Below are positions 1-8,352 of a stretch of 39,257 bases of DNA, piece by piece. This stretch comes from Chloroflexota bacterium (GTDB lineage: Bacteria; Chloroflexota; UBA6077; FW602-bin22; CADDYW01), in contig CADDYW010000036.1 in the NCBI GenBank assembly GCA_902810745.1, forward strand, positions 1-39,257, in the 5' to 3' direction. The notes under the pieces are model-generated. The model made no database searches. It saw only the letters and a program-made list of their open reading frames with translations, and was not told the origin of the DNA. Made by a program: the position numbers and the translations under genes. Numbering within the stretch: the first letter of the stretch is position 1; each line of letters opens with the position of its first letter.

Positions 1-117
1 CTCGCGCGGGCAGACGTAGTAGTACCAGACCAGTGTGCCCCCCAGGGGCAGGGAGAGGAACTCGCGGTCGCTCTCTTCGTCTACCACATCAGGTGTGTCT
101 TCGGATCCAGCTTCCAT
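1..117 (-). CDS. cas4: Cas4 exonuclease, N-terminal fragment (cut by window edge)
   Basis: Reading the minus strand from an ATG at 117 gives 39 codons that stay open to the window edge. The end of this stretch reads GTLVWYYYVCPRE, the hallmark start of Cas4 proteins (tyrosine-rich strand followed by a CPRE that supplies the first cysteine of the Fe-S cluster). An AGGGGAG ribosome-binding site lies just upstream of the ATG. Cas4 is a RecB-family nuclease that helps Cas1-Cas2 process new spacers. The gene starts 76 bp after the cas3 stop, on the same strand, which is the usual place for cas4 in type I-B operons (cas3-cas4-cas1-cas2). The nuclease motifs lie outside the window, so activity cannot be judged. 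The short length makes the call depend on one motif and the context. Confidence 0.85.
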   Translation of the reverse strand, partial: MEAGSEDTPDVVDEESDREFLSLPLGGTLVWYYYVCPRE

Positions 118-193
118 CCCGTGCTCCCCTGTGTGCTATGACAGCTACCCTTCCCGTGCCTCCCGACGTGGCTGCGCCGAGTGAGAGTACTAA

Positions 194-2527
194 TCAGATA
201 AAGGGGGGCTGCTCCCACTTGAAGCCCGTGGTCAGATCGTAAAAACCCTCGAACTGGTCTGGCGCGACGTGCCGATAGTCCATGCGCACGAGGCCAGGCT
301 CACCCGAGAACAGCGCTGGAGGCATGTTGCGAGCGGCGCGCTGCTCGTATGGCGCAATTGTAAAGGCTTCCATCTGAGGTCGCAGCAGGCGGAGGAGCCA
401 CCGTCGGCGGTTCTGATCTTGCTCTACTAGAGCAGCCCGGAGCCTCTCAAGAACGCGCGTGGCGGTTCGGTTGATCTCGACGAATATGGGTAACTCGGGC
501 TGCTCATCGATTAGATTAAAACTGCACAGACCAGCGCCTTCGTCGCAGTAGCGCAATCTTGCCATATCCTCCAGCCACTCGTGGCTGGCCTCCTGGCTGA
601 TGCGCCTCTCGACCTCGTCGTAATACCGCGTGACTAGGCCCTCGATTTCGCGATCCGACGCCTTCTGCGGCAGCAGTCTGCGCGTGAGGTCCGGAAGTAT
701 GCGCCCGTAGATCGCCGCCGCCCCGCCGTCGGCGATGTCAAGAATGAACAACCTCCCTTGAACGTCCCCACCATGCCGGTTCACGCGACCGGCCACCTGG
801 AGAATCGCGTCGAGCGGGCCGATGTCCCGATATCCTTCGTCGAAGTCGAGATCGACTCCCGCCTCAACTGACTGGGTTGAAACAAGCGTGATAGGCTTCC
901 GATCCCTGAGGGCGCGGCGGATCAGGAGAATCCGTAACCGCCTTTCGTAGGGAGTAATGTTCGTCGAGAGATAAAACAGGTGGCCGATCCGGCGATCCTT
1001 GAGAAGCTTGTGGAGTGCCAGCGAGTTCCTAACGGTGTTGAGGACAATGAGGCGGCTCTTCGGCTCGTTCCTCGCACGATCCTGGATGATATTGGCGAGA
1101 TCCTCCAGCGTGGTCACCCCGGTGCGCTCAACAACTACACGCGTTGGCCAGTCGTCGAACCGCGGGGCTAATTCGATTCCATTCACCAGCCTGGGCTGGG
1201 TAGCGGTCATGCAAACCACGGTACAGCCGAGTTGCTGCAGGTCAGCAAGCAAGCTGCGGACGAGAGGCCACATCTCGGCTTTAAGGCTCTGGACCTCATC
1301 GAGGATGACAATGCTTCCGCGAATATTGTGAAGTTTCTTGAGGAAGCGGTTGCGAAATCCCGCGAGGGTGTGAAAGAGTTGGACGAAGGTGGTCACGATT
1401 ACCTCGGCGTCCCATGCCTCGGTGAGGAGGAGTCGCTCCTCGAGGGCTTCCATATCCCCCTGGGTCTCGGCCCTCTCGGGCCCGATGGGAGCAAGGTGGT
1501 GGTGTTTCGTCAGGAACGCTAGGGGCTCGGCCCGATAGCCGGCATCCAAGCCAAGAACCCGCTCGAACTCCCGGTGATTTTGCTCAATTATGTTCACGAA
1601 GGGGAGCGCATAGATAATGCGCGGCGGGTCCATGCCCGCCGCGCTGATCCGGCTGCGGAGGCGCAGCGCGGCATTCAGCACAGCGAGAGTCTTGCCGCTA
1701 CCCGTCGGTGCTGTGAGGGTGATTGTTGCGGGCCACAGGCTCTCCAGTGGCTCGGACTCGATCCGCGCTTGCACCGACGTATACAACCGTGCTCGCAGTT
1801 CCCCGAGGGGAGAAGTTCCCTTCAACTTGCGGACGTACCGGTTCACAACACAGCTGGGGATTTCCCGCCGGTCGGAGCCCCGTACCTGCGCGGCGAGCTT
1901 CTTGTCGGCATCGATGAGCGCGGAGAAGAGCAGGTTGACGCGCCAGAACCTTTCGCGCGACTCAGAACTCAGTAATCGCTGCGCGTCTCCGTACAGCGCT
2001 GCCAACGTAGTCCACACCTCGCCGTCGAGAAAGGGCGTCGGATCTGGCAGCTCCAACCGTGTGCACAACTCTAGGACCTCGGGCCGCCGGAGGTCGGCTA
2101 CCTGACGGGCGACCGCGTTCAGCTCGCCCCGCAAGGGATGCGCTACTCCAACGAAATCGCGGCCCGGTTGAATCTGTCGCTGCGGGACGAGGACACGCAT
2201 CGGAGCGATGAGGTCTCCGTGATGACGCACGACTGCGAGAAATACCGCCAAGGCATCGAGTTCTTGGCGGCGCGCAACCCAAGCGCCGAAGAGCCCGCTG
2301 ACGTAGGCGTGGTGCGTGAGCGGTCCCCCGGGTGCGCCTGCTCCCGCGGCAGCCTGTCGAAGACGCTGCTGAAAGAACGTCGTGGCCTTTCCAAAGTCGT
2401 GGGTTCGGCCGGCCAGTCGGGCGGACGGGGAAAGCCAGGGAGGAGCGTAGCTCGATGCGAGTTCCGCTACCCCGCGCAGGTGGTCAAAGAGATCCTCGTT
2501 CGGCTCGACACGCGCGTAGAGCGTCAT
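194..2527 (-). CDS. cas3: CRISPR-associated helicase-nuclease Cas3 (HD domain fused)
   Basis: This 777-residue protein combines the two activities that degrade DNA marked by Cascade. The N-terminal HD nuclease shows H16, the HD pair at 43-44 (HDFGK), H72/H73 and H102/H103 as candidate metal ligands. The SF2 helicase follows: Walker A APTGSGKT at 273-280, a DEVQ box at 410-413 in place of the common DEAH, TAT at 441-443, and motif VI QVAGRVNRHG at 577-586. All expected motifs are present, so it looks functional. Its ATG overlaps the cas5 stop by 4 bp, so translation is probably coupled. It is the last effector gene, followed by cas4. The single-strand order and Cas8b neighbour indicate subtype I-B rather than I-E or I-C. 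Confidence 0.96.
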   Translation of the reverse strand: MTLYARVEPNEDLFDHLRGVAELASSYAPPWLSPSARLAGRTHDFGKATTFFQQRLRQAAAGAGAPGGPLTHHAYVSGLFGAWVARRQELDALAVFLAVVRHHGDLIAPMRVLVPQRQIQPGRDFVGVAHPLRGELNAVARQVADLRRPEVLELCTRLELPDPTPFLDGEVWTTLAALYGDAQRLLSSESRERFWRVNLLFSALIDADKKLAAQVRGSDRREIPSCVVNRYVRKLKGTSPLGELRARLYTSVQARIESEPLESLWPATITLTAPTGSGKTLAVLNAALRLRSRISAAGMDPPRIIYALPFVNIIEQNHREFERVLGLDAGYRAEPLAFLTKHHHLAPIGPERAETQGDMEALEERLLLTEAWDAEVIVTTFVQLFHTLAGFRNRFLKKLHNIRGSIVILDEVQSLKAEMWPLVRSLLADLQQLGCTVVCMTATQPRLVNGIELAPRFDDWPTRVVVERTGVTTLEDLANIIQDRARNEPKSRLIVLNTVRNSLALHKLLKDRRIGHLFYLSTNITPYERRLRILLIRRALRDRKPITLVSTQSVEAGVDLDFDEGYRDIGPLDAILQVAGRVNRHGGDVQGRLFILDIADGGAAAIYGRILPDLTRRLLPQKASDREIEGLVTRYYDEVERRISQEASHEWLEDMARLRYCDEGAGLCSFNLIDEQPELPIFVEINRTATRVLERLRAALVEQDQNRRRWLLRLLRPQMEAFTIAPYEQRAARNMPPALFSGEPGLVRMDYRHVAPDQFEGFYDLTTGFKWEQPPFI

Positions 2528-3228
2528 AGCAGCGCGTAGGCCTCCTGGTCACCGAAGAGAAGGACATCGCTAACCTCGACGTCAAGGGGCTGGCCTGTTG
2601 CCTCACAGAGAAGGTCGCCCGATGCGATCAGGTCGCGCCGTGCATCGAGGCGAAGGGGATACCGGTCGCGCAGTATGCGTTGACCCTCTCGGGGCCGTAT
2701 CTCGCGGACCCGTTCACGCGGGAGCGCGCCGAGAACTGCGCCACGGTAGGAGGGGACTAGGATTCCCTCACTGACCTGCACCCCTTCAAAGTGACCAAGG
2801 CAGTACGCCGTACCGAGATAGGGGGGAAAGACCGGCGCGGCAAGCGCTTCGGCAATGCGATCGACCAGTTGAGGAGGTTCGCCCCCTACGACGACGGGGA
2901 ACGACAGTAGATCTCTCATATCGCGCGGGGCGAGAAACTGCGTTGGTACCTGGGTGGGCCTGGCATCCCCTGTCAGATGCCCCGGATCCTTCACCAGAAG
3001 CAGGTTGACCGTCTGAAGGATCGTCCGCCACCGCTCGGGAGGGCAGATCGCGTAGCGAATCCCGTCAAGCGCCGATGGGTAGTCGGCGGCGCCGAGGCCA
3101 AGCGCGGCGCCGATGATCCCCGCGACGGTGGTCGGCGGCGGGATGGGGTAGGTCAGGGACGACGAGTTTGTGTAGAACCGACGGAAGTGGGCAAGCTTCC
3201 CGCGTAGCTGGAACCGAACGGCTCTCAC
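2524..3228 (-). CDS. cas5: Cascade subunit Cas5 (type I-B)
   Basis: The 234-residue product starts with a RAMP-fold strand (RAVRFQLRGKLAHFR) and then the Cas5 signature SSSLTYPIPPPTTVAGIIGAAL at about residues 23-44, which is typical of Cas5 of the I-B/Hmari type. Cas5 caps the 5' handle of the crRNA in the Cascade complex and contacts the large subunit. It overlaps cas7 by 4 bp upstream and cas3 by 4 bp downstream. In I-B systems crRNA cutting is done by Cas6, which is present in this operon, so Cas5 here is most likely structural only. Confidence 0.93.
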   Translation of the reverse strand: MRAVRFQLRGKLAHFRRFYTNSSSLTYPIPPPTTVAGIIGAALGLGAADYPSALDGIRYAICPPERWRTILQTVNLLLVKDPGHLTGDARPTQVPTQFLAPRDMRDLLSFPVVVGGEPPQLVDRIAEALAAPVFPPYLGTAYCLGHFEGVQVSEGILVPSYRGAVLGALPRERVREIRPREGQRILRDRYPLRLDARRDLIASGDLLCEATGQPLDVEVSDVLLFGDQEAYALL

Positions 3229-4262
3229 GATTTGCCGACCTCAATAAACTGGGGCAGACTCCGCAGCTCGCGATCGCCAACGATCCGGAGGTCCGGGTGG
3301 CACCACCAGCGCAGCGATGCGATCCGCTCTCGGTACCCGCCAATGAGTGCGGACAGCTTGGAAATGTCAAGATGGTAGTCCGAGATAGAGCGAATCTTCT
3401 CAATTGGCAGGCTGCTGTCAACCACTTCAACACTAACGTAGTCTCGCGGGTCTCCCAGAGCAGGTATTGCATCGTTGAACTGGATCTGCAGGTACAAGCG
3501 GGGCGTCTGACCGAGCTTCGACCGGCTCGTCGCCTCCTGAGAGAGCGCATTCAACAGGGCGTCCTCGAGTCGCTCGATGTCTCGGGCCAGGAGCCCGGAG
3601 CCAGCAGCACGCGCCTTCGCAATGCGGCCGTGGAAGCCGATGAGCGCGTAATACAGTCGCCAGTCCTTCCCAATCGTTCCGTATTCCCCCTTACCGCCTG
3701 CCTCACGGCCTGCGAAGAGCGATGTTATCGAGGACGACGTCACGATCTCCACCGGGTGAAGCGAGTAGCCCCAATTGAACTGGACCGGTCCGGTGATCGA
3801 GCGCGACCCTCCAGTAGTCTCGCCTTCGTCCGCCTTGATTGTCATCGTTGCGCCGAACAGACGCACATCGATGAGACGTGAGAGCATCCACGTCAAGAAC
3901 TCCGGGGAGGGATTCCGAAGGTCGATCTTCTTACCAGAGTCACGGTTGAAGTCCTGCGCGAGCGCTCTAATGCGCTCGCTGGCCGAGACCGTCTCACCGC
4001 CGTCGCCCTTCCTCACCCAAACATCCTGCGCCGGAAGCTCACCGTCGCCGTACAGACCCTGCGGCGACGCTACGGCCTTCGTCTGGCTCAGCCAGTAATC
4101 ACGAAGATAGCGCTTCAGCCGGACGTCACTGACGAGGCAGCGGCGGGTCAGATCATCCATGCGTGGCTTGTTCTCGTCGTCGGGGTCACCGTTTGGATTG
4201 CAGAGCTTCGCGTCGTACAGAAAAAGGATATCCGCATTCCGCACATCAGCTGCTGGCACCAT
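3225..4262 (-). CDS. cas7: Cascade backbone subunit Cas7 (Csh2-like, type I-B)
   Basis: The 345-residue product carries NADILFLYDAKLCNPNGDPDDE near its N-terminus (residues 9-30), the characteristic opening of Csh2-type Cas7. Multiple copies of this RAMP protein coat the spacer part of the crRNA. A longer reading frame reaches 4346, but the ATG at 4262 is preceded by a GGAAGGGAG ribosome-binding site, and the Cas7 homology begins immediately after it. The 28 residues before it are basic and are the cas8b 3' end in another frame. The chosen start overlaps the end of cas8b by 17 bp; the stop overlaps the cas5 ATG by 4 bp. Confidence 0.94.
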   Translation of the reverse strand: MVPAADVRNADILFLYDAKLCNPNGDPDDENKPRMDDLTRRCLVSDVRLKRYLRDYWLSQTKAVASPQGLYGDGELPAQDVWVRKGDGGETVSASERIRALAQDFNRDSGKKIDLRNPSPEFLTWMLSRLIDVRLFGATMTIKADEGETTGGSRSITGPVQFNWGYSLHPVEIVTSSSITSLFAGREAGGKGEYGTIGKDWRLYYALIGFHGRIAKARAAGSGLLARDIERLEDALLNALSQEATSRSKLGQTPRLYLQIQFNDAIPALGDPRDYVSVEVVDSSLPIEKIRSISDYHLDISKLSALIGGYRERIASLRWWCHPDLRIVGDRELRSLPQFIEVGKS

Positions 4263-6327
4263 GCTGTTCTCTCCCTTCCTTCGATGTGCCCGAGGTGAGG
4301 ATCGTCCGGGTCTCGTAAGCGTACCCCGAAAGCAAGTGATAGACATTCTCCTGATCGGTCAGGGACCAGTGGCCGCGGCTAGCCTCAGCGTCCAGGAGTA
4401 GCTTCGACTCTGCCCAGTCCAACTCACTGTCGGCTAGCCGCCGGTACTGGCGAAGCTTATCGAAGACGTCTAGCGAGAGCTGCTGAACCCGTGTGAGGCT
4501 CATGCCGTGGTAGTTGATCCTCTCCAGGATTGGCTTCGTGCCCCTCAGCGACCTCCGGTCGCCCTCGCCGTCGTGCTCCCCTCCCCCAGCGGGACTGGGA
4601 GAGCGCGATGCCCTGTACTGCTCGCTAGCCACGCGAGCCAGCAGGACGCCAAGCATGAATAGCGCCTGCCGTGGCGCGTCCAGCCGCAGTTTTTCCATCG
4701 CGTCCACGTATACCTGTCTGACCATGGTTCTTGTTGCCTCCCCCTGTGGCCTGTCTACGAGCCCAAGCTGGTCTAGGAATTCAAGGAAGGCAAGCGTGCG
4801 AAGGACGTAGACGTCTTCGTCATCGCTGGCCACGTAGCTCTGATCGTTGAAGTGCCGAGCACGGGCGACTTGGACGAAGTCGCTGACGAGCGACCGCAGC
4901 GATAGGGGTTCTGCAAGAATGATGTGCTTCGCCATCGACAGGGCGGGGCGTACTCTCCATCCTTCCCTGCCCTTGGTGACTGGCAGCAGGAACGGCAAAT
5001 CCTCAATCCCGTTCAGCCACCCAAAACCCCGTGGCCCGAACAACCCGTCTGCCCACGACTGAGCAGCACCAACGGCACGAGTCACTTCCTCGATGCGGGA
5101 GGGAGGTACCTCGGGAATGAGCTCGAGAACCTTCCACTTCGACGACGCAGGAGGTGCGTCGACTAGCACGATCGTGAGCTGGTAGAAATCCTGCTCCCAA
5201 TCGATCGCGTTCCCGAACTCCGGCACAGACCTGATCCGCTTAAGCCGGTCGATCCGCTTGATTGTGTCGTCTGCGGCGCGCCGGAGAATTGTTGTGCTCA
5301 GGTGCTCAGGTTGCGAAAGATCGGGGATGATGTAGCTTTTCGTCCCCAGGAGATTCTGGCGGAGATGATTCTCGACAAAGCGTTCCCCAAGTAGCAGACT
5401 TTCGTAACACGCACGGCAGAGACGGTAGTTCTTCCAAAACCCCGAATCCTGGGTTCCAGCAGCGAAATTAACCTTGTCGGTTATATAGGCCTTGAACCGC
5501 AGCTCTTTTAGCTTCATCGTCGTTGGCGCCATCTGCCCGCACAGGTGGCAGGCTCCGCTCGGGGTTTCGTCAAAGTGCTGTTCCACCAGCTTCTTCACGA
5601 GGTAGGCATGGTAGCCCGGGTGGTCGGATAGCAGCGTGCCATTGAGTTTCAGTGCAAATAGGGTGGGGCCTTTCGTGGATAGCCCCCTACGATCGAGAAG
5701 AAGCTTGGCGAGGTCGTAACATCGGTCCCTTGATCTCCTCACTGGAATGTGCTCGAGTGCACGCCAGTCGACATCGATTCCAAAGCGTTCGAGATCTAGG
5801 ACGTACCGCCAGCGAGGCGGGGCGCCCTGGCCGAAGTCCCGATAGTACGATGGGAAGAGGACGGACAGGTCTCGTACCAGATCGACCGGCGCAAAGGGCG
5901 AACGGACGACGTTCGGGATCGTCTGCGAGAGAAGGTATGCGAGGGTGTCCGTCACAAATCGGTCTTGATCGTCGTTCGCTCTAACGTTTCCGAGCCACAG
6001 GATCTGACGTGCCTTGAGCGCATCGATCTCGTAGCCGGGGTCGACGTCGATCTCTGACCGTGAGGTGTCGATAGAGAGCACAATAAGGCGCGGTGGCACA
6101 TCTGCCTTCCCTCTTGCTGGCTTCCTGCGCCTGCCCGTCCTGGACTCTTCAGGACCAGCGGGCTCGATTTCAACTGGGTCACCGCCGGGCTGGGAATCAT
6201 CCCCCTGGCCACGAGCGGCTGCGCCGCCGCGGGGTAGCTCCGCACCGAGTTCCTCGAGGAACGCCCGCTGCGAACCGCCCAGACCCTCGCGGATGATCGC
6301 CCCAATCTGCCTTACTCCCTCGATCAT
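4246..6327 (-). CDS. cas8b: Cascade large subunit Cas8b (TM1802/Csh1-like)
   Basis: The 693-residue protein is the predicted large subunit of the I-B effector, which recognises the PAM and recruits Cas3. A zinc-finger-like arrangement is visible: C260-x2-C263 (CHLCGQ) and C304-x2-C307 (CRACYESLLLGERF), as in Csh1/TM1802 proteins. Residues about 31-75 form a Gly/Pro/Arg-rich linker, an unusual low-complexity insertion near the N-terminus. The same frame remains open upstream to 7134, but that part is the cas6 gene read out of frame. The ATG at 6327 overlaps the cas6 stop by 4 bp, which matches the coupling seen elsewhere in the operon. The subfamily call rests on the zinc-finger pattern, the size and the neighbours. 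Confidence 0.88.
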   Translation of the reverse strand: MIEGVRQIGAIIREGLGGSQRAFLEELGAELPRGGAAARGQGDDSQPGGDPVEIEPAGPEESRTGRRRKPARGKADVPPRLIVLSIDTSRSEIDVDPGYEIDALKARQILWLGNVRANDDQDRFVTDTLAYLLSQTIPNVVRSPFAPVDLVRDLSVLFPSYYRDFGQGAPPRWRYVLDLERFGIDVDWRALEHIPVRRSRDRCYDLAKLLLDRRGLSTKGPTLFALKLNGTLLSDHPGYHAYLVKKLVEQHFDETPSGACHLCGQMAPTTMKLKELRFKAYITDKVNFAAGTQDSGFWKNYRLCRACYESLLLGERFVENHLRQNLLGTKSYIIPDLSQPEHLSTTILRRAADDTIKRIDRLKRIRSVPEFGNAIDWEQDFYQLTIVLVDAPPASSKWKVLELIPEVPPSRIEEVTRAVGAAQSWADGLFGPRGFGWLNGIEDLPFLLPVTKGREGWRVRPALSMAKHIILAEPLSLRSLVSDFVQVARARHFNDQSYVASDDEDVYVLRTLAFLEFLDQLGLVDRPQGEATRTMVRQVYVDAMEKLRLDAPRQALFMLGVLLARVASEQYRASRSPSPAGGGEHDGEGDRRSLRGTKPILERINYHGMSLTRVQQLSLDVFDKLRQYRRLADSELDWAESKLLLDAEASRGHWSLTDQENVYHLLSGYAYETRTILTSGTSKEGREQHGASS

Positions 6328-7073
6328 CGTCCCCCCTCCCAGATCTCGACCATGCCGAAGCCCTGCGAGTTCTTGGCGCCGAGGCCCGCGTCCAGGACCA
6401 TCTGAATCAGGTCCGGCGGCCCGCTCAGTCGAAACGCGCCGGTCCAGCCCTTGACGACCGTGCCTTTGTAGCTGATGATGACCTGCCGGTGAGGCCGACC
6501 ATCGGCTGGCGAGACGCTCAGGTCGCCGGTTGCCTCGTCGCGGCCCCGAAACGCCGCCAGCTTCCGCCGGGCATTGACGCCGCAGAGCGTCCCGAACTCG
6601 CGCTCGGTCGGAGCGTAGTAGTAGGTCTTCGCCCGGCCGTCGGGCGCGTGCAGTGTCTCGTAGACGGTGACCGGCGACAGCGTGCGCACCAGTACATCTC
6701 CGGCGATCGACGGGGCCGGCTTCAGATCGATCGAGTCGACGCTCAGACGACTGCTTCCAAGACGGACGATCCCCTGCCGGAGCCAGGCGCTGGTGAGATC
6801 CTCGACCAGCGCCTGGATCGGCGAGGCAAACTGCAGCGCGATCGGACCGTGGTAACGCAGAAACGCGCCCTGCCGCTGATAGGGGCCACTGAGCCGCGAG
6901 AAGACGAACAGCCGAAATGACCGCGACTCCAGTGGGAAGCCGCGCTCGTGGATAAAAGCAGCCATCAGCGGATTCCACGAGGAGTAGATCATCGCCTGGA
7001 CAACGGCGTTGTAGTGAATCGGGACCACGGCTCCATCCGACGTCGTCGGGGAGAGATGGATGATCGCACGCAC
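6324..7073 (-). CDS. cas6: CRISPR pre-crRNA endoribonuclease Cas6
   Basis: Cas6 cuts the repeat RNA to release crRNAs. From the GTG at 7073 the protein has 249 residues. It shows the N-terminal motif VPIHYNAVVQAMIY (17-30), H42 in FIHERGF as the probable catalytic histidine, the RLFVFSRL strand, and a C-terminal glycine-rich loop GLGAKNSQGFGMVE (about 230-243), all typical of Cas6. The frame is open up to 7193, but a promoter whose -10 box is at 7106-7111 would start the transcript near 7099, downstream of that longer start. The protein beginning VRAIIHLSP fits the family consensus. No strong ribosome-binding site precedes the GTG. First gene of the cas operon. Confidence 0.93.
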   Translation of the reverse strand: MRAIIHLSPTTSDGAVVPIHYNAVVQAMIYSSWNPLMAAFIHERGFPLESRSFRLFVFSRLSGPYQRQGAFLRYHGPIALQFASPIQALVEDLTSAWLRQGIVRLGSSRLSVDSIDLKPAPSIAGDVLVRTLSPVTVYETLHAPDGRAKTYYYAPTEREFGTLCGVNARRKLAAFRGRDEATGDLSVSPADGRPHRQVIISYKGTVVKGWTGAFRLSGPPDLIQMVLDAGLGAKNSQGFGMVEIWEGGR

Positions 7074-7105
7074 CGAGAACCCAACTGCCAGCCTGGATGA
7101 AGCGC

Positions 7106-7134
7106 ATTGTATCAGACGGGGAGCCGGTAGGCAA
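7106..7134 (-). promoter_or_regulatory. Promoter of the cas operon
   Basis: On the minus strand TTGCCT (7134-7129), a 17-bp spacer and TACAAT (7111-7106) form a good sigma-70 promoter. The -10 is preceded by TGA, giving an extended -10. Transcription would begin near 7099, leaving a leader of about 26 nt before the cas6 GTG at 7073. Confidence 0.65.
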
Positions 7135-7192
7135 GGGTGCTGCTTCGGAGAACGGGCACGCTCCGGGTCGTGCGTCCGGCGCTGCTCACGCA

Positions 7193-7221
7193 TTGTCTGA
7201 ACCGCGCCTGGCTGCTATACT
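7193..7221 (+). promoter_or_regulatory. Promoter of the Gfo/Idh/MocA gene
   Basis: TTGTCT (7193-7198), a 17-bp spacer and TATACT (7216-7221) lie directly upstream of the gene at 7243. The predicted start near 7228 leaves a very short leader that begins with the AGGAGGA ribosome-binding site (7231-7237). Confidence 0.65.
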
Positions 7222-7242
7222 CCGTCCTCCAGGAGGACTGGA

Positions 7243-8328
7243 GTGAGCTCGGAACGCACGGTCAAAATCGGTATCATCGGCGCCGGCGGAATCGCCAACA
7301 CCCACGCGCGCTACTATCGGCAGCATCCCTGGGTCGAGCTCGTCGCGGTGGCGGATATCTTCCCGGAGAAAGCCGCGGCGTTCGCGAAGACCTGGGGCAT
7401 CCCGGAGAACCGGGTCTTCGAAGATTATCGACAGATGCTCGAGACCGTCGACATGGAGGCGGTGAGCGTCTGTACCCACAACATGGCCCACCGCGCCCCG
7501 ACGGTCGACGCGCTCGCGGCCGGCAAGCACGTCCTGCTCGAAAAGCCCATGGCGGTCGAGCTGGAGGACGCCCGAGCGATCATGCGGGCGTGGGAGGGGA
7601 GCGGCAAGATCCTGATGGTCGGCTTTCAGCCGGATTTCTCGACCCAGTACAAGGTCGCCCGACAGGTGGTGGAATCGGGCGCGCTCGGCCACATCTATTA
7701 CGCCGAGTCGATCGCCTTCCGCCGCTGGGGCGTGCCCGGCGGCTCGTTCCTCAAGAAAGAGATTGCCGGGGCCGGCACGCTCGTCGACATCGGCTGCTAC
7801 GCGCTGCACACGACGATGTCGCTCATGGGCGACCCGATTCCGGTGACCGTCAGCGCCGTCACTGCCGATCATCTGGTCAAGGGAGCGAAAGGCGAGCAGC
7901 AGTGGGGGCGCTTCCGCTGGCGTGCGGAGGACGTCGAGGTCGAGGACTTCGCCGCCGCGTTCGTCCGTTTCGAGAACGGCGCGACCATGGTCTTCAAGTC
8001 CTGCTGGGCCGCCAATGCCGATTCGATCGGGCGCCCCTTCTTTCTCGGCACCAGGGGCGGCATGGCCCTCAATCCGCGCGGCGTCGAGCCACCAGTCGAG
8101 CTGTACTTCAACCAGCACATCGGCAACCTGAACCTGACCTGCGCGCCGCAGGGGCTGCGCGAGGTCGAGGACTGGCCGGAGAAGATCAAGGCGTTCGCCG
8201 AGGCAGTACGCGACGGTCTACCCTCGCCGATCGATCCGCGCGGCGTTTTCCTGACCAACGTCGTGATGGACGGCATGCTGCGGTCGGCCAGGCTCGGACA
8301 CGAGGTGAAGGTCGAGGCGACCTACTGA
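7243..8328 (+). CDS. Gfo/Idh/MocA family oxidoreductase
   Basis: This 361-residue NAD(P)-dependent dehydrogenase of the Gfo/Idh/MocA family has an N-terminal Rossmann fold (KIGIIGAGGIANTHARYY, residues 8-25) and the family motif EKPMAVE around residue 103, whose lysine is catalytic in characterised members. The C-terminal alpha/beta domain carries a DIGCYALH segment, including the conserved Asp and His region. Substrates in the family are sugars, inositols or related polyols; the sequence does not tell which. Start: GTG at 7243, preceded by AGGAGGA. It is transcribed divergently from the cas operon and is probably a single-gene unit, since the next gene is on the opposite strand 24 bp after its stop. 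Confidence 0.9.
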   Translation: MSSERTVKIGIIGAGGIANTHARYYRQHPWVELVAVADIFPEKAAAFAKTWGIPENRVFEDYRQMLETVDMEAVSVCTHNMAHRAPTVDALAAGKHVLLEKPMAVELEDARAIMRAWEGSGKILMVGFQPDFSTQYKVARQVVESGALGHIYYAESIAFRRWGVPGGSFLKKEIAGAGTLVDIGCYALHTTMSLMGDPIPVTVSAVTADHLVKGAKGEQQWGRFRWRAEDVEVEDFAAAFVRFENGATMVFKSCWAANADSIGRPFFLGTRGGMALNPRGVEPPVELYFNQHIGNLNLTCAPQGLREVEDWPEKIKAFAEAVRDGLPSPIDPRGVFLTNVVMDGMLRSARLGHEVKVEATY

Positions 8329-8352
8329 GCGTTTCTGCTTCCCGCCGGTCGA

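Noticed and set aside
4246..7134. Single 962-residue protein spanning cas6 and cas8b regions
   Set aside because: The first 269 residues are the cas6 gene read in another frame. Cas8b homology starts at ATG 6327, which overlaps the cas6 stop by 4 bp.
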